Assembly: GCA_024234165.1 (NCBI GenBank)
Contig: JACKOP010000002.1
Location: forward strand, 124,001 to 188,000
Length of the DNA stretch: 64,000 nt
Reading direction: 5' to 3'
Source: Pseudomonadales bacterium
GTDB taxonomy: Bacteria; Pseudomonadota; Gammaproteobacteria; Pseudomonadales; UBA5518
Shown here: piece after piece, positions 34,191 through 46,280 of the stretch
How positions within the stretch are numbered: position 1 is the first letter of the stretch
How the letters are laid out: each line of letters opens with the position of its first letter
Program-made: the position numbers and the translations under genes
Notes under the pieces: model-generated
Database searches by the model: none
The model's input: the letters and a program-made list of their open reading frames with translations, nothing else
Told to the model about the DNA's origin: nothing

Positions 34191-35063
34191 TCAGACCAAC
34201 CTGTCGACCGCACGCTGCAACGCCCTGCGCACGTATACCTTGCCCATCGCCGCGCGGTACTCGGCCGAGCAGCGATGATCGGACATCGGCTGCATCTCGG
34301 CCTCTATCGCCTGCGCCGCACGCTCGAAGACTGCCTCACCCACCGTCGCACCGTTCAGTACCGCCTCTGCGGCGGTCGAACGGATATGAATTTCGTTGAG
34401 CCCGCCACCCAGTACCACACGAGCGCCACTGATACGTTGCGATGCGTCGATGGTCATGCGCACGGCAGCGCCAACCAGCGCCAGATCGTTCGCGTTGGTC
34501 TCGAGTTTCAGATACGCACTGGTCGTTCGCGCAGCTGGCCGCGGCAGGAACACGCTCGAGATGTATTCGCCTGGTGCCAGCGAGTTCACGAACACGCCGG
34601 CATAGACTTCGGCCAATGGCATGTCACGAGACGTACCAGCGGAGTTTGCGGTTACCACCGCATCGAGCGCGAGCAGTGCCGCCGGCACATCGAAGAAAGG
34701 CACCGAAGCCGCAATCGAACCGCCGATCGTAGCCATGTTGCGGATCTGCGGTGGCGGACAGGCCAACGCGTCCTTCAACGCGCCAAAGGCCGGCAAATCG
34801 ATGTCGGATATCCTTCCCAGCCGGGAGAAACTGACCGTTGCACCGACATGCCATCCGCGACCGTCGTTCGACAGCGTATCCAGACCCATGCGACGCAGAT
34901 CGACCAGTGCCTGCACGCCGCTCAACAAGCCACGTGCCTCCAGACCGTGGATGAAGGTGCCACCGGCAACGATCAGGGCCGCATCCTCATAGGTATCGAA
35001 TACGCCGGATAGCTCGGCGGCCGACTGCGGGCGACAGAATTCCTTGAGTTCAGGTAACGCCAT
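34191..35063 (-). CDS. Molybdenum hydroxylase FAD subunit, second system
   Basis: A 290-aa FAD subunit of the CoxM/XdhB type. FAD-binding elements are IVAGGTFIHGLEA near residue 30 and MATIGGSIAA near 107. The start at 35063 (MALPELKEF) has a GAGGAG site about nine bases upstream; a GTG at 35072 would sit directly on that site and is less likely. Its C-terminal domain ends LQRAVDRLV. It heads the second hydroxylase operon on the minus strand and is divergent from the free-standing coxG gene. The FAD subunits of the two systems are clearly different proteins, which suggests separate acquisition rather than a recent local duplication. Confidence 0.9.
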   Translation of the reverse strand: MALPELKEFCRPQSAAELSGVFDTYEDAALIVAGGTFIHGLEARGLLSGVQALVDLRRMGLDTLSNDGRGWHVGATVSFSRLGRISDIDLPAFGALKDALACPPPQIRNMATIGGSIAASVPFFDVPAALLALDAVVTANSAGTSRDMPLAEVYAGVFVNSLAPGEYISSVFLPRPAARTTSAYLKLETNANDLALVGAAVRMTIDASQRISGARVVLGGGLNEIHIRSTAAEAVLNGATVGEAVFERAAQAIEAEMQPMSDHRCSAEYRAAMGKVYVRRALQRAVDRLV

Positions 35064-35110
35064 TGTTTTCACTCCTCATTGGTTGCGAGGGAATCTTCTG
35101 GGTGACGTCC

Positions 35111-35136
35111 GTGACCGATTATAGGGTCGTGGTCAC
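35111..35136 (-). promoter_or_regulatory. Candidate operator-promoter of the second hydroxylase operon
   Basis: An inverted repeat GTGACC-N14-GGTCAC spans 35111-35136 and encloses, on the minus strand, a perfect -10 hexamer TATAAT (35123-35118). This lies 55 bases from the FAD subunit start and suggests a repressor site over a promoter; the -35 region is weak. A second inverted repeat (GTTCGCT at 35192-35198, AGCGAAC at 35215-35221) is nearer to coxG in the same divergent spacer. Confidence 0.35.
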
Positions 35137-35271
35137 GCCAACTGTAGCCATGGTGCCAGATCTGGACGCAGCAATCGGCAGACACTGCACAGTTCGCTGC
35201 ACTTGGTGCATAGTAGCGAACGAACCCCCACTTGTAGGATGCGCCGCAACGCAGGCAAGGAGTTCTGCAGC

Positions 35272-35817
35272 ATGGATATCGAAAAGGTTTTTCAGGTTGC
35301 CGCCCCACGTGAAAAGGTCTGGGACTTCGTCACCAGCGCAGAGCAGGTGGCAACCTGCATTCCCGGTGTGGAAGGGGTGGAGGTCGTCGAACCAGGCAAG
35401 TACAAGGGCCTGATGACGATCAAGGTCGGACCGATCAAGGCATCGGTAAAGGCCGATGTACACGAACTGGAACAGCGTCCGCCCGAATTCGCTTCCTACA
35501 GCATCCAGGGGGAGGAAGGTGGCCGCGCCAGCCGTCTGACCGCCGAGGCAAAGCTGCAACTGAGGCCGCTCGAGGCGAACCTCACCGAGGTGACATTCAA
35601 CGCGAATGTCGTGATCGTCGGCAGGCTCGGCAAGTTTGCTGGCGGCGTCATGAACAAGCTCGCCGACAGCATGAGCGAAGAATTCGTGACGGCCTTCCGC
35701 TCCCGGCTCGAACCCGTGGCGCCCGTCCCGGTCGCTCCTGCCGCCCCACCAGCGCCGACGCCCGGGCTGTGGAGCCGTTTCATCGCATTCCTGCGCCGCC
35801 TGTTCGGGGGGAGCTGA
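35272..35817 (+). CDS. coxG: Free-standing CoxG-like SRPBCC protein with amphipathic C-terminal tail
   Basis: A 181-aa protein with a CoxG/SRPBCC domain (about 1-145, start MDIEKVFQVAAPREKVWDF). A Pro/Ala-rich linker (148-164) follows, then a C-terminal amphipathic helix GLWSRFIAFLRRLFGGS (165-181). CoxG proteins tether molybdenum hydroxylases to the inner membrane, where they reduce quinones. The tail is almost the same as residues 179-195 of the fused large subunit at 10566-13736. The ATG at 35272 follows a CAAGGAG site and is preferred over an upstream GTG or ATG. It is divergent from the second hydroxylase operon and converges with the acyl-CoA ligase gene. Confidence 0.88.
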   Translation: MDIEKVFQVAAPREKVWDFVTSAEQVATCIPGVEGVEVVEPGKYKGLMTIKVGPIKASVKADVHELEQRPPEFASYSIQGEEGGRASRLTAEAKLQLRPLEANLTEVTFNANVVIVGRLGKFAGGVMNKLADSMSEEFVTAFRSRLEPVAPVPVAPAAPPAPTPGLWSRFIAFLRRLFGGS

Positions 35818-35856
35818 CAGAGAAGCAGCAGACGGGCAGCCGTCCACCCCACTACC

Positions 35857-37434
35857 TCATACCTTGCGGTGCGCCCCTGCCCAGTACTGCGCGCGCAGCG
35901 CCTTCTTGTCCGGCTTGCCGACGGGAGTCAGCGGGATCGTGGGGACGAAATCGACCGACTTCGGTGCCTGTACCGAGCCCTTCGCGCGTTTGACGGATTC
36001 GATGAGCTCCATCACGAGCGCAGCATCGCCGTTCATCCCGGGTCGCAGCACGACCAGCGCCTTCACCGCTTCGCCCCAGTGCGCATCGGGAACGCCGATC
36101 ACTGCCGCCTGCGCTACCGCCGGGTGTGCCGACAACACATCTTCGACTTCGCGCGGAAACACGTTGAAACCACCGCTGACGATCATGTCCTTCTTGCGGT
36201 CGATGATGTACAGGAAGCCCTCGTCGTCCATGCGCCCGATATCACCGGTGTGCAGCCAGCCGCCGGCAAACGCTTCCGCAGTCTGTTCCGGCAGACCGAG
36301 ATATCCCTTCATCACCAGCGGTCCGCGCACGCAGACCTCACCGGGCTCGCCGGCAGGCACCGGACGATTGTCGTCGTCGAGCAGCGCGAGGTGGATCCAT
36401 GGCGCCGGACGCCCACATGAAGCCAGACGCTGCGGCCGTGACAGATCGTGTTCGCGCCGACGCAGGTTGGCGAGCGCCATCGGGGCTTCGGACTGGCCGA
36501 AGAACTGGTAGAAGATCTGCCCCCACTTTTCGATACCTTCACGCAGACGTCCAGGACTCATCGCCGACGCGCCGTAGAAGATCGTCTCGAGGCTCGACAG
36601 GTCGGCAGTCGCCGCACGCGGTGAATCGAGCAACATGTAGATCATCACCGGCACCAGCATCGTCGCCGTGATGCCGTGCTGCTCGACCATGTCGAAGAAC
36701 TGATCCGGTGTGAAGCCGCGCGGCACATAGAACGCTCCTCCGCGTTGCAGCACCGGAATGAAGAACGCTGCCGCTGCATGTGACAGCGGTGTACAGATCA
36801 GCATGCGCAGTTCTTCGGGAAACTCCCATTCGGCCATCTGCAGCATGCTCAGGTACGCACCACCACGCGCCGTCGACATCACACCCTTGGGCTTTCCCGT
36901 GGTGCCTCCGGTGTAGATGATCGAGGTCACGTCGTCGGGCCGTACGTCCGGTGCGACCAGCGGCTGCGCCGTGAAATGCGTTGCAAGCTCCAGATAGTCC
37001 TCACCCGCTGTCGTGGGCCCGAAAGCCAGCAGCCTCTTCAGCCCCGGCACACGCACGCGCAGTTCCGCGGCACGCTGCTCGAACGCGGGCGCATCGTAGA
37101 TCAACGTCTCGATGCCCGCGTCCATCAGCACGTAGGCGTGGTCGTCGAGCGACCCCAATGGATGCAAGGTGGTACCGCAGCATCCGGCGATCTGCATTGC
37201 TGCCAGGTTTGCCAGCACTTCGGGGCGGTTGCCCGATAACACCGCCACTCTTGAACCGACCCCGAGTCCTTGCGCCTGCAGCACCTGGACCATGCGACTG
37301 GTCTGCTCGCGCATCTGGGCGTAACTGAGCACGGTGTCGCCCAGCAACAGGCACGGACGATCGTCGTAGCGATTCAGCCCTTCGATCATCAACTGGGCCA
37401 TCAGCGGTGGTTCGTGGATCAGATCGGCGCTCAT
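35857..37434 (-). CDS. AMP-dependent acyl-CoA synthetase/ligase
   Basis: A 525-aa adenylate-forming enzyme that activates a carboxylic acid to its acyl-CoA via an acyl-adenylate. The P-loop-like YTGGTTGKPKGVM is near residue 170, with the family's FGQSEAP and LHTGDIGRMDDEGFLYIIDR further on. The C-terminal catalytic Lys lies in PVGKPDKKAL. The start is the ATG at 37434; a TTG two codons upstream is less likely. It is followed on the same strand, after a 62-bp gap upstream, by an SDR gene. The pair could feed acids released by the nearby hydroxylase pathways into CoA-linked degradation, but the substrate acid is not predictable. Confidence 0.9.
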   Translation of the reverse strand: MSADLIHEPPLMAQLMIEGLNRYDDRPCLLLGDTVLSYAQMREQTSRMVQVLQAQGLGVGSRVAVLSGNRPEVLANLAAMQIAGCCGTTLHPLGSLDDHAYVLMDAGIETLIYDAPAFEQRAAELRVRVPGLKRLLAFGPTTAGEDYLELATHFTAQPLVAPDVRPDDVTSIIYTGGTTGKPKGVMSTARGGAYLSMLQMAEWEFPEELRMLICTPLSHAAAAFFIPVLQRGGAFYVPRGFTPDQFFDMVEQHGITATMLVPVMIYMLLDSPRAATADLSSLETIFYGASAMSPGRLREGIEKWGQIFYQFFGQSEAPMALANLRRREHDLSRPQRLASCGRPAPWIHLALLDDDNRPVPAGEPGEVCVRGPLVMKGYLGLPEQTAEAFAGGWLHTGDIGRMDDEGFLYIIDRKKDMIVSGGFNVFPREVEDVLSAHPAVAQAAVIGVPDAHWGEAVKALVVLRPGMNGDAALVMELIESVKRAKGSVQAPKSVDFVPTIPLTPVGKPDKKALRAQYWAGAHRKV

Positions 37435-37496
37435 CGGCAAGGAACCTCACGGGCAGACGTCGGGGCGAAATCGTGGTGCACGAATCACTCGGGGTG

Positions 37497-38276
37497 TCAG
37501 TGCTTCTCGTACTTCAGCACGGTTTTCCACCAGGAGCGTGGCGCCAGTGTGTGCCAGATCTCGAGCAGTTTGGCCTCGCCGGGGTAGATTGCCTTGCGCC
37601 CGCGCTCGAACGCAGTCTCGATCTGGTCGACGATCTTCTCCGGATCGTTCAGCCGTCCGCTTGTGTTCGCCTCGCGCAGCGCCTGCGCTGCGTCGGTAGC
37701 GAGCGACTGCTGCATCAGCGGCGTATTCACCGCCGGTGGCATCACGACCGCGATGCGCAATGCAGTGTGTCCGAGTTCATTCGCCAGCGTCTCGCCGATC
37801 ACGTTCACCGCAGCCTTGGACGCTGCGTACGCACCCAGATGCGGTGTCAGTGCGGTGGCTGATACCGAGCCGAACAGGATCACGTCACCACGATTGCGCG
37901 CCAGCATGGCCGGCACCACCGCACCGATCATGTGCAACGTGCCGTAGTAGTTGACCTCGATCAGTCGCTGCGCCTGCTCGAAGGTGGTGTCCATAACGGT
38001 GTGGCTCGGCATGATTCCGGCGGCATGCGTCAGCCGGTCGATCGCACCGAGGTCGCGCTCGACTGCAGCGACGCATGCCTGGACCTGCTCCTGGTCCGCG
38101 ACGTTGCAACGCAGCGCCCGGATGTTCGGGAAACGCGCAGCCGTCTCTGCCAGCGCCGCCTCGTTCATGTCGAGGATCGCGACCTGCGCTCCGCTTGCCG
38201 CGAGCCGCAGCGCCGAAATCCTGCCCATGCCGCTCGCACCACCGGTGACCAGCGCCACCTTGCCATGAAAAGCCAT
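37497..38276 (-). CDS. Short-chain dehydrogenase/reductase (SDR)
   Basis: A 259-aa classical SDR. The cofactor motif TGGASGMG is at residues 11-18, and the catalytic triad is visible as Ser in FGSVSA and Tyr/Lys in YAASK. Asp in LDMNEA at the end of the second strand suggests NAD(H) preference. The start at 38276 has an AGGAGAACC site; the frame extends seven codons further upstream without need. It is first in a two-gene minus-strand unit with the acyl-CoA ligase. Its C-terminal region (WHTLAPRSWWKTVLKYEKH) is longer than the minimal fold. The substrate is unknown, probably a hydroxyacyl or alcohol intermediate. Confidence 0.88.
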   Translation of the reverse strand: MAFHGKVALVTGGASGMGRISALRLAASGAQVAILDMNEAALAETAARFPNIRALRCNVADQEQVQACVAAVERDLGAIDRLTHAAGIMPSHTVMDTTFEQAQRLIEVNYYGTLHMIGAVVPAMLARNRGDVILFGSVSATALTPHLGAYAASKAAVNVIGETLANELGHTALRIAVVMPPAVNTPLMQQSLATDAAQALREANTSGRLNDPEKIVDQIETAFERGRKAIYPGEAKLLEIWHTLAPRSWWKTVLKYEKH

Positions 38277-38438
38277 GTCCGGTTCTCCTGCCCGCAAAGG
38301 ATGAAAAACACGCAGAGTTTAACCAGCACGCATCCGCTTCCGCAGTGATGTCGCATGACCATTTGTTCAGGACACATCGGACGACCCGAACCACGTAGAA
38401 TCCGCTGCAGACCTTGGTATCAGCGACGGGGCGCTGGG

Positions 38439-38921
38439 GTGAAATCGATCGGCGTGCTTTTCGTCTGCCTTGGGAACATCTGTCGCTCACCGGCCGCACA
38501 TGCCGTATTCGCGGCGATGATCGAAAGTCGCGGTCTTCAGACACGCCTGCACGTCGACTCCTGCGCAACCGCATCCTTTCATATCGGCAAGCCGCCCGAC
38601 CCGCGTTCCGTGGCAGCCGCCGCACGCCGAGGCTACGGCGTCCCTGCGCGCCCGGCCAGACAGATCACCGACGCCGACTTCCTGCACTTTGACTACATCG
38701 TTGCGGTCGACCGCAACAACCTGCGTACGCTGCAGGGCTGGGCTCCGGCTGGTTTCAGCGGCACGATCGAACTCCTGACACGCTTCGACCCGACGAGTGG
38801 AGGCGAGGACATCGCTGATCCCTTTTACGGTTCGCCGCAGGACTTCGACACAACGCTTGTGCTGATCGAACGCAGCATTACCGCACTGTTCGCGCATCTC
38901 TGCCGGGTGCATCGGCTATAA
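38439..38921 (+). CDS. Low-molecular-weight protein tyrosine phosphatase
   Basis: A 160-aa protein with the LMW-PTP phosphate-binding loop VCLGNICRSP (Cys10 and Arg16) and the general-acid loop DPFYG with Asp127. These enzymes remove phosphate from tyrosine residues or, in some bacteria, from small molecules such as aminosugar phosphates. The GTG start at 38439 gives the normal N-terminus MKSIGVLFVC; no ATG fits. It stands alone, divergent from the SDR gene and upstream of DAHP synthase, from which it is separated by an intrinsic terminator. No capsule kinase gene is near, so its target is unknown. Confidence 0.92.
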   Translation: MKSIGVLFVCLGNICRSPAAHAVFAAMIESRGLQTRLHVDSCATASFHIGKPPDPRSVAAAARRGYGVPARPARQITDADFLHFDYIVAVDRNNLRTLQGWAPAGFSGTIELLTRFDPTSGGEDIADPFYGSPQDFDTTLVLIERSITALFAHLCRVHRL

Positions 38922-38927
38922 TGCCGC

Positions 38928-38953
38928 GCCCCGCACGCGGGGCTTTTTTCTTT
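38928..38953 (+). terminator. Intrinsic terminator between the phosphatase and DAHP synthase genes
   Basis: GCCCCGC and GCGGGGC form a short G+C-rich stem followed by TTTTTTCTTTT, a textbook Rho-independent terminator seven bases after the phosphatase stop. A TATAAT hexamer (38917-38922) overlaps that stop and could be a -10 element, which would make the hairpin an attenuator for aroG/aroF. No good -35 box is visible. Confidence 0.8.
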
Positions 38954-38977
38954 TCCGCGAGACATGCAAGCACCCCC

Positions 38978-40051
38978 ATGACCGACCGTACGCTCGAGAA
39001 TCTGAACGTGGAAACGATCCGGGAACTGATCACTCCCGCCCAGTTGAAGACCGAAATGCCACTGACGGCAGGCGTCGACTCCGCGATCCGCTCCGCGCGG
39101 AGCGTGGTACGGGACATCCTCGATCGTCGCGATCAACGCCTGTTCCTCGTGGTTGGTCCGTGTTCGATCCACGATCCGGCAGCAGCGCTCGACTACGCAC
39201 GTCGTCTGCGTGAACTCGCGCACGAAGTCGAAGACACGCTGTTTCTGGTGATGCGCGTCTACTTCGAGAAGCCACGCACGACTACCGGCTGGAAAGGCCT
39301 GGTCAACGACCCGCACCTGAACGATTCGTTTCGCATCGAGGAGGGGCTGCGCATCGCGCGCAAGCTGCTGATCGATATCGTCGCGCTCGGACTGCCGGCG
39401 GCAACCGAGGCGCTCGACCCGATATCACCGCAATACCTGCAGGACCTGATCGCCTGGTCGGCAATCGGTGCACGCACCACCGAGTCGCAGACACATCGCG
39501 AGATGGCCAGCGGGCTCTCGTGTGCAGTCGGCTTCAAGAATGGCACCGATGGCGGACTGACGGTCGCGATCAACGCCCTGAAGTCGGTGAGCAGCCCACA
39601 CCGATTCCTTGGCATCGACAGCAAGGGTCGGGTGGCGGTGATCCATACACGCGGCAATGCGCATGGCCACATCGTGCTGCGTGGAGGAACCCAGGGGCCG
39701 AACTACGACTCAGTGCACATCGCACTCTGCGAGCGTGAACTGGGCGCTGCCGGGGTGACCCGGAATATCGTCGTCGACTGCAGCCACGCGAATTCGAACA
39801 AGGACCATGCACTGCAGGCGCTGGTACTCGACAACGTTGCGAACCAGATCATCGAAGGGAATCGCTCGATTGTCGGCGCCATGCTCGAGAGCAATCTCGA
39901 GGCAGGCAACCAGCCGATTCCGGCCGATCTGTCACGGTTGCGCTACGGCGTTTCGGTTACCGACGCCTGCATGGACTGGAACGATACCGAACGCGCGATC
40001 CGCTCCCTGCGCGACAAACTGCGTGACGTCCTGCCGCAGCGCACCCTGTAG
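38978..40051 (+). CDS. 3-Deoxy-7-phosphoheptulonate (DAHP) synthase, class I
   Basis: A 357-aa class I DAHP synthase that condenses phosphoenolpyruvate and erythrose 4-phosphate in the first step of aromatic amino acid synthesis. The landmarks are GPCSIHD near residue 55, a KPRTTTGWKG segment that binds phosphoenolpyruvate, and GARTTESQTHREMASGLS. C-terminal DCSHANSNKDH carries metal ligands. The length matches E. coli AroF/AroG/AroH, but which feedback type it represents cannot be told safely, so I give no allele letter. The ATG at 38978 is preferred (MTDRTLENLNV). An intrinsic terminator or attenuator hairpin lies 25 bp upstream. It converges with the formate-THF ligase gene. Confidence 0.93.
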   Translation: MTDRTLENLNVETIRELITPAQLKTEMPLTAGVDSAIRSARSVVRDILDRRDQRLFLVVGPCSIHDPAAALDYARRLRELAHEVEDTLFLVMRVYFEKPRTTTGWKGLVNDPHLNDSFRIEEGLRIARKLLIDIVALGLPAATEALDPISPQYLQDLIAWSAIGARTTESQTHREMASGLSCAVGFKNGTDGGLTVAINALKSVSSPHRFLGIDSKGRVAVIHTRGNAHGHIVLRGGTQGPNYDSVHIALCERELGAAGVTRNIVVDCSHANSNKDHALQALVLDNVANQIIEGNRSIVGAMLESNLEAGNQPIPADLSRLRYGVSVTDACMDWNDTERAIRSLRDKLRDVLPQRTL

Positions 40052-40058
40052 AAGCGAA

Positions 40059-41744
40059 TCAGAACAAGCCGACGATATCACCGTTGGCATCGAACCCTAT
40101 ACGCTCGGCTGCCGGCATCCGCGGCAAGCCGGGCATCGTCATGATGTCACCGCACAGCGCCACGGCAAAGCCGGCGCCATTCGCCAGCACCACATCACGC
40201 ACGCTGAACGGATGATCGACCGGGGCTCCGAGCTGTGTCGGGTCAGTGGTGAAGCTGTACTGCGTCTTGGCGATACAGACCGGATACCCGCCTGCAATCG
40301 CATCGTACTGACGGAACTTCTCACGAATCCTCTGCCCGGCCACAACTTCACCCGCACCGTATACCTGCTGCGCCACCGTACATACCTTGTCCCACAACGG
40401 CAGATCATCGGCATACAGCGGCCGGAACCGCGAGCGACCCGAATCGGCCAGCGTGCGCACCACGCGTGCAAGCGCTTCGGCACCGGCACCGCCCTCGCGA
40501 AAGTGCGTGGTCTCGATCGACTCGCAACCCAGCCGCGCACACTCGAACGCGAGCAGCTCGACCTCGGCATCGGTATCACTGTCGAAGCGGTTGATCGCCA
40601 CCACGACCGGCACCCCGAACAGGCCGATATTGCGTACATGCCGTGCGAGGTTCGTGCATCCCGCTCGCAGCGCTTCGAGATTTTCCCGCCCGAGGTCTTC
40701 ACGGCGTTGTCCACCGTGCATTTTCAGCGCCCGTGTCGTCGCCACCAGCACGGCGGCATCGGGATGCAGACCACCGAGACGTGCCTTGATGTCGAAGAAC
40801 TTCTCGCCGCCGAGATCCGCGCCGAAGCCGGCCTCGGTCACCACATAGTCGGCGAGCTTCAGTGCGCTGCGCGTCGCAATCAGCGAGTTGCAGCCATGTG
40901 CAATGTTGCCGAACGGCCCGCCGTGGACCAGCACCGGGTTGTTCTCGAGCGTCTGTACCAGATTCGGCTGCAATGCATCGCGCAGCAGCACTGCCATGGC
41001 CCCGGCAGCCTTCAGCTCGCGTGCATGTACCGGTACGAGATCGCGCCGGTAACCAATCACGATGTTTCCCAGGCGCTGTTCGAGGTCGTGCAGATCCTGC
41101 GCCAGACAGAGGACGGCCATCACTTCCGAGGCGGGCGTGATGTCGTAGCCGGACTCGCGCACCAAACCGTTCGCTGCGCCACCGAGACCAATACAGATGT
41201 TGCGCAAACTGCGATCGTTGATGTCGACGGTGCGCCGCCATGTCAGACGTCGCGGGTCGAGCTGCAAGGCATTCGACCAGTGCAGGTGATTGTCGGCCAT
41301 GGCGGCAAGCAGGTTGTGTGCTGCGCCTATCGCATGGAAATCGCCGGTGAAATGCAGGTTGATCTCTTCCATCGGCAGCAGTTGTGCGTGGCCGCCACCA
41401 GTGGCTCCACCTTTCATGCCGAAGCAGGGACCGAGACTCGGTTCGCGCAGCGTCAGCAATGCACGCGCGCCGATGCGCGCCAGACCGTCTGCCAATCCGA
41501 TCGCAACCGTCGTCTTGCCTTCACCGGCGGGGGTCGGCGAGATCGCCGTGACCAGGATCAGTCTGCCGTCAGGACGTGCTTCCAGCTCCTGCAGAAATCT
41601 CCGCTCGATCTTGGCCTGGTAGCGTCCATACGGGATCAGGGCATCTGCGGGAATCATCGCGCGCGCAGCGACCTCCGCGATCGGCAACGGTTGCGCCGCT
41701 CTGGCAATCGCGATATCGGGCGGGAGTGGTGATGATGGAGACAT
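40059..41744 (-). CDS. fhs: Formate-tetrahydrofolate ligase
   Basis: A 561-aa enzyme making 10-formyl-THF from formate, THF and ATP. The P-loop is TPAGEGKTT (residues 71-79). Family blocks GPCFGMKGGATGGGHAQLLP and INLHFTGDFHAIGAAHNL follow, with the C-terminal MPGLPRMPAAERIGFD. The ATG at 41744 is chosen; a GTG nine bases upstream is possible. It stands between convergent DAHP synthase and co-oriented nfuA. It could capture formate released by oxidative degradation or supply the folate pool that methionine synthase uses. The window also contains an fdhD-linked molybdoenzyme, so formate may have two fates here. Confidence 0.95.
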   Translation of the reverse strand: MSPSSPLPPDIAIARAAQPLPIAEVAARAMIPADALIPYGRYQAKIERRFLQELEARPDGRLILVTAISPTPAGEGKTTVAIGLADGLARIGARALLTLREPSLGPCFGMKGGATGGGHAQLLPMEEINLHFTGDFHAIGAAHNLLAAMADNHLHWSNALQLDPRRLTWRRTVDINDRSLRNICIGLGGAANGLVRESGYDITPASEVMAVLCLAQDLHDLEQRLGNIVIGYRRDLVPVHARELKAAGAMAVLLRDALQPNLVQTLENNPVLVHGGPFGNIAHGCNSLIATRSALKLADYVVTEAGFGADLGGEKFFDIKARLGGLHPDAAVLVATTRALKMHGGQRREDLGRENLEALRAGCTNLARHVRNIGLFGVPVVVAINRFDSDTDAEVELLAFECARLGCESIETTHFREGGAGAEALARVVRTLADSGRSRFRPLYADDLPLWDKVCTVAQQVYGAGEVVAGQRIREKFRQYDAIAGGYPVCIAKTQYSFTTDPTQLGAPVDHPFSVRDVVLANGAGFAVALCGDIMTMPGLPRMPAAERIGFDANGDIVGLF

Positions 41745-41791
41745 GCCGCTCACAGCGCAGGCTGCACAAGACCCAGGTGATTACGCCTGGT

Positions 41792-42370
41792 TCAGGTGTA
41801 GTACGCGTTCGTGCGTATCGAATGGTCGGTCACGTCGTGGACTTCCGTCAGCTCGGAAAATCTCTCGAGCAACGTACGCTCCACCCCGTTCTTCAGCGTG
41901 GCGGCAACCATGCCGCACCCCTGGCAACTGCCGCCGAACTGCAGCACGGCCACACTGCCGTCCACTTCCACGAGATGCACCTCGCCGCTGTGCGAAGCAA
42001 GCTGCGGATTGACTTCATTGTAGAGAACGTAATTGATCCGATCCTCGAGAGGGCTGTCCGGATCGACTTTCGGCAGCTTGGCATTGGGCGCCTTGATCGT
42101 CAGCTGCCCACCCATGCGGTCAGCCGCATAATCGACCAGTGCTTCCTCCAGAAACGGCACACTGCGGCTATCGAACCATGCCTCGAAGCCATTGAAGAGC
42201 CTGTGTTCATCCTCGCCCTGGATATCGGCATCACGACAATACGCAATGCAGGTCTCGGCGCGCGGCGTGCCCGGGTTGGTGATGAACACCCGCACCCCAC
42301 GCACGTCGGGATCCTGCTTCGACAGCAGCCCGACGAGGTATTCCTGGGCCGATTCGGTGATCGTGAGCAT
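41792..42370 (-). CDS. nfuA: NfuA, iron-sulfur cluster carrier protein
   Basis: A 192-aa protein with an A-type-like N-terminal domain (about 1-95, degenerate in cluster cysteines) and a C-terminal Nfu domain. The cluster-binding pair CQGC is Cys149/Cys152, the same numbering as in E. coli NfuA. It carries [4Fe-4S] clusters to client enzymes under stress or iron limitation, which fits a genome segment rich in Fe-S enzymes. The ATG at 42370 is preferred; a TTG nine codons upstream is the alternative. A strong IscR-like site lies 34 bases upstream of the start, as expected for this gene. It is divergent from metH. Confidence 0.95.
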   Translation of the reverse strand: MLTITESAQEYLVGLLSKQDPDVRGVRVFITNPGTPRAETCIAYCRDADIQGEDEHRLFNGFEAWFDSRSVPFLEEALVDYAADRMGGQLTIKAPNAKLPKVDPDSPLEDRINYVLYNEVNPQLASHSGEVHLVEVDGSVAVLQFGGSCQGCGMVAATLKNGVERTLLERFSELTEVHDVTDHSIRTNAYYT

Positions 42371-42403
42371 CTGCCGGCAATCCTCTCGCACGAACAACGC
42401 GTA

Positions 42404-42428
42404 ATATTTTACTAATTTGCTCGGGTAT
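42404..42428 (-). promoter_or_regulatory. IscR type-1-like binding site upstream of nfuA
   Basis: Read toward nfuA, the 25-base site begins ATACCCGAGCAAATTAG and ends TAAAATAT. From memory, this agrees closely with the IscR type-1 consensus, with its conserved ACCCGAG-N3-TTAGT core. IscR is the [2Fe-2S] repressor of Fe-S biogenesis genes, and nfuA is a known member of its regulon in gammaproteobacteria. The site is 34-58 bases before the nfuA ATG and could also affect divergent metH. Confidence 0.7.
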
Positions 42429-42545
42429 TTGCGATACTCTGCGTGAGGATTGCCGCTTCCCCGGAGATCACGGCCAAGCCTTTGTTACCATGCGGTTTTT
42501 CCCGATCTGTACCAACTTGCGCTCCCCACCCGGAACATGCCACCG

Positions 42546-46256
<3,711 letters not shown>

Positions 46257-46280
46257 AGCGTCGCAAGATATCGCGAAACC

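Noticed and set aside
42429..42545. A cobalamin or SAM riboswitch upstream of metH
   Set aside because: The divergent spacer is short and no B12-box or SAM-type conserved core can be seen.
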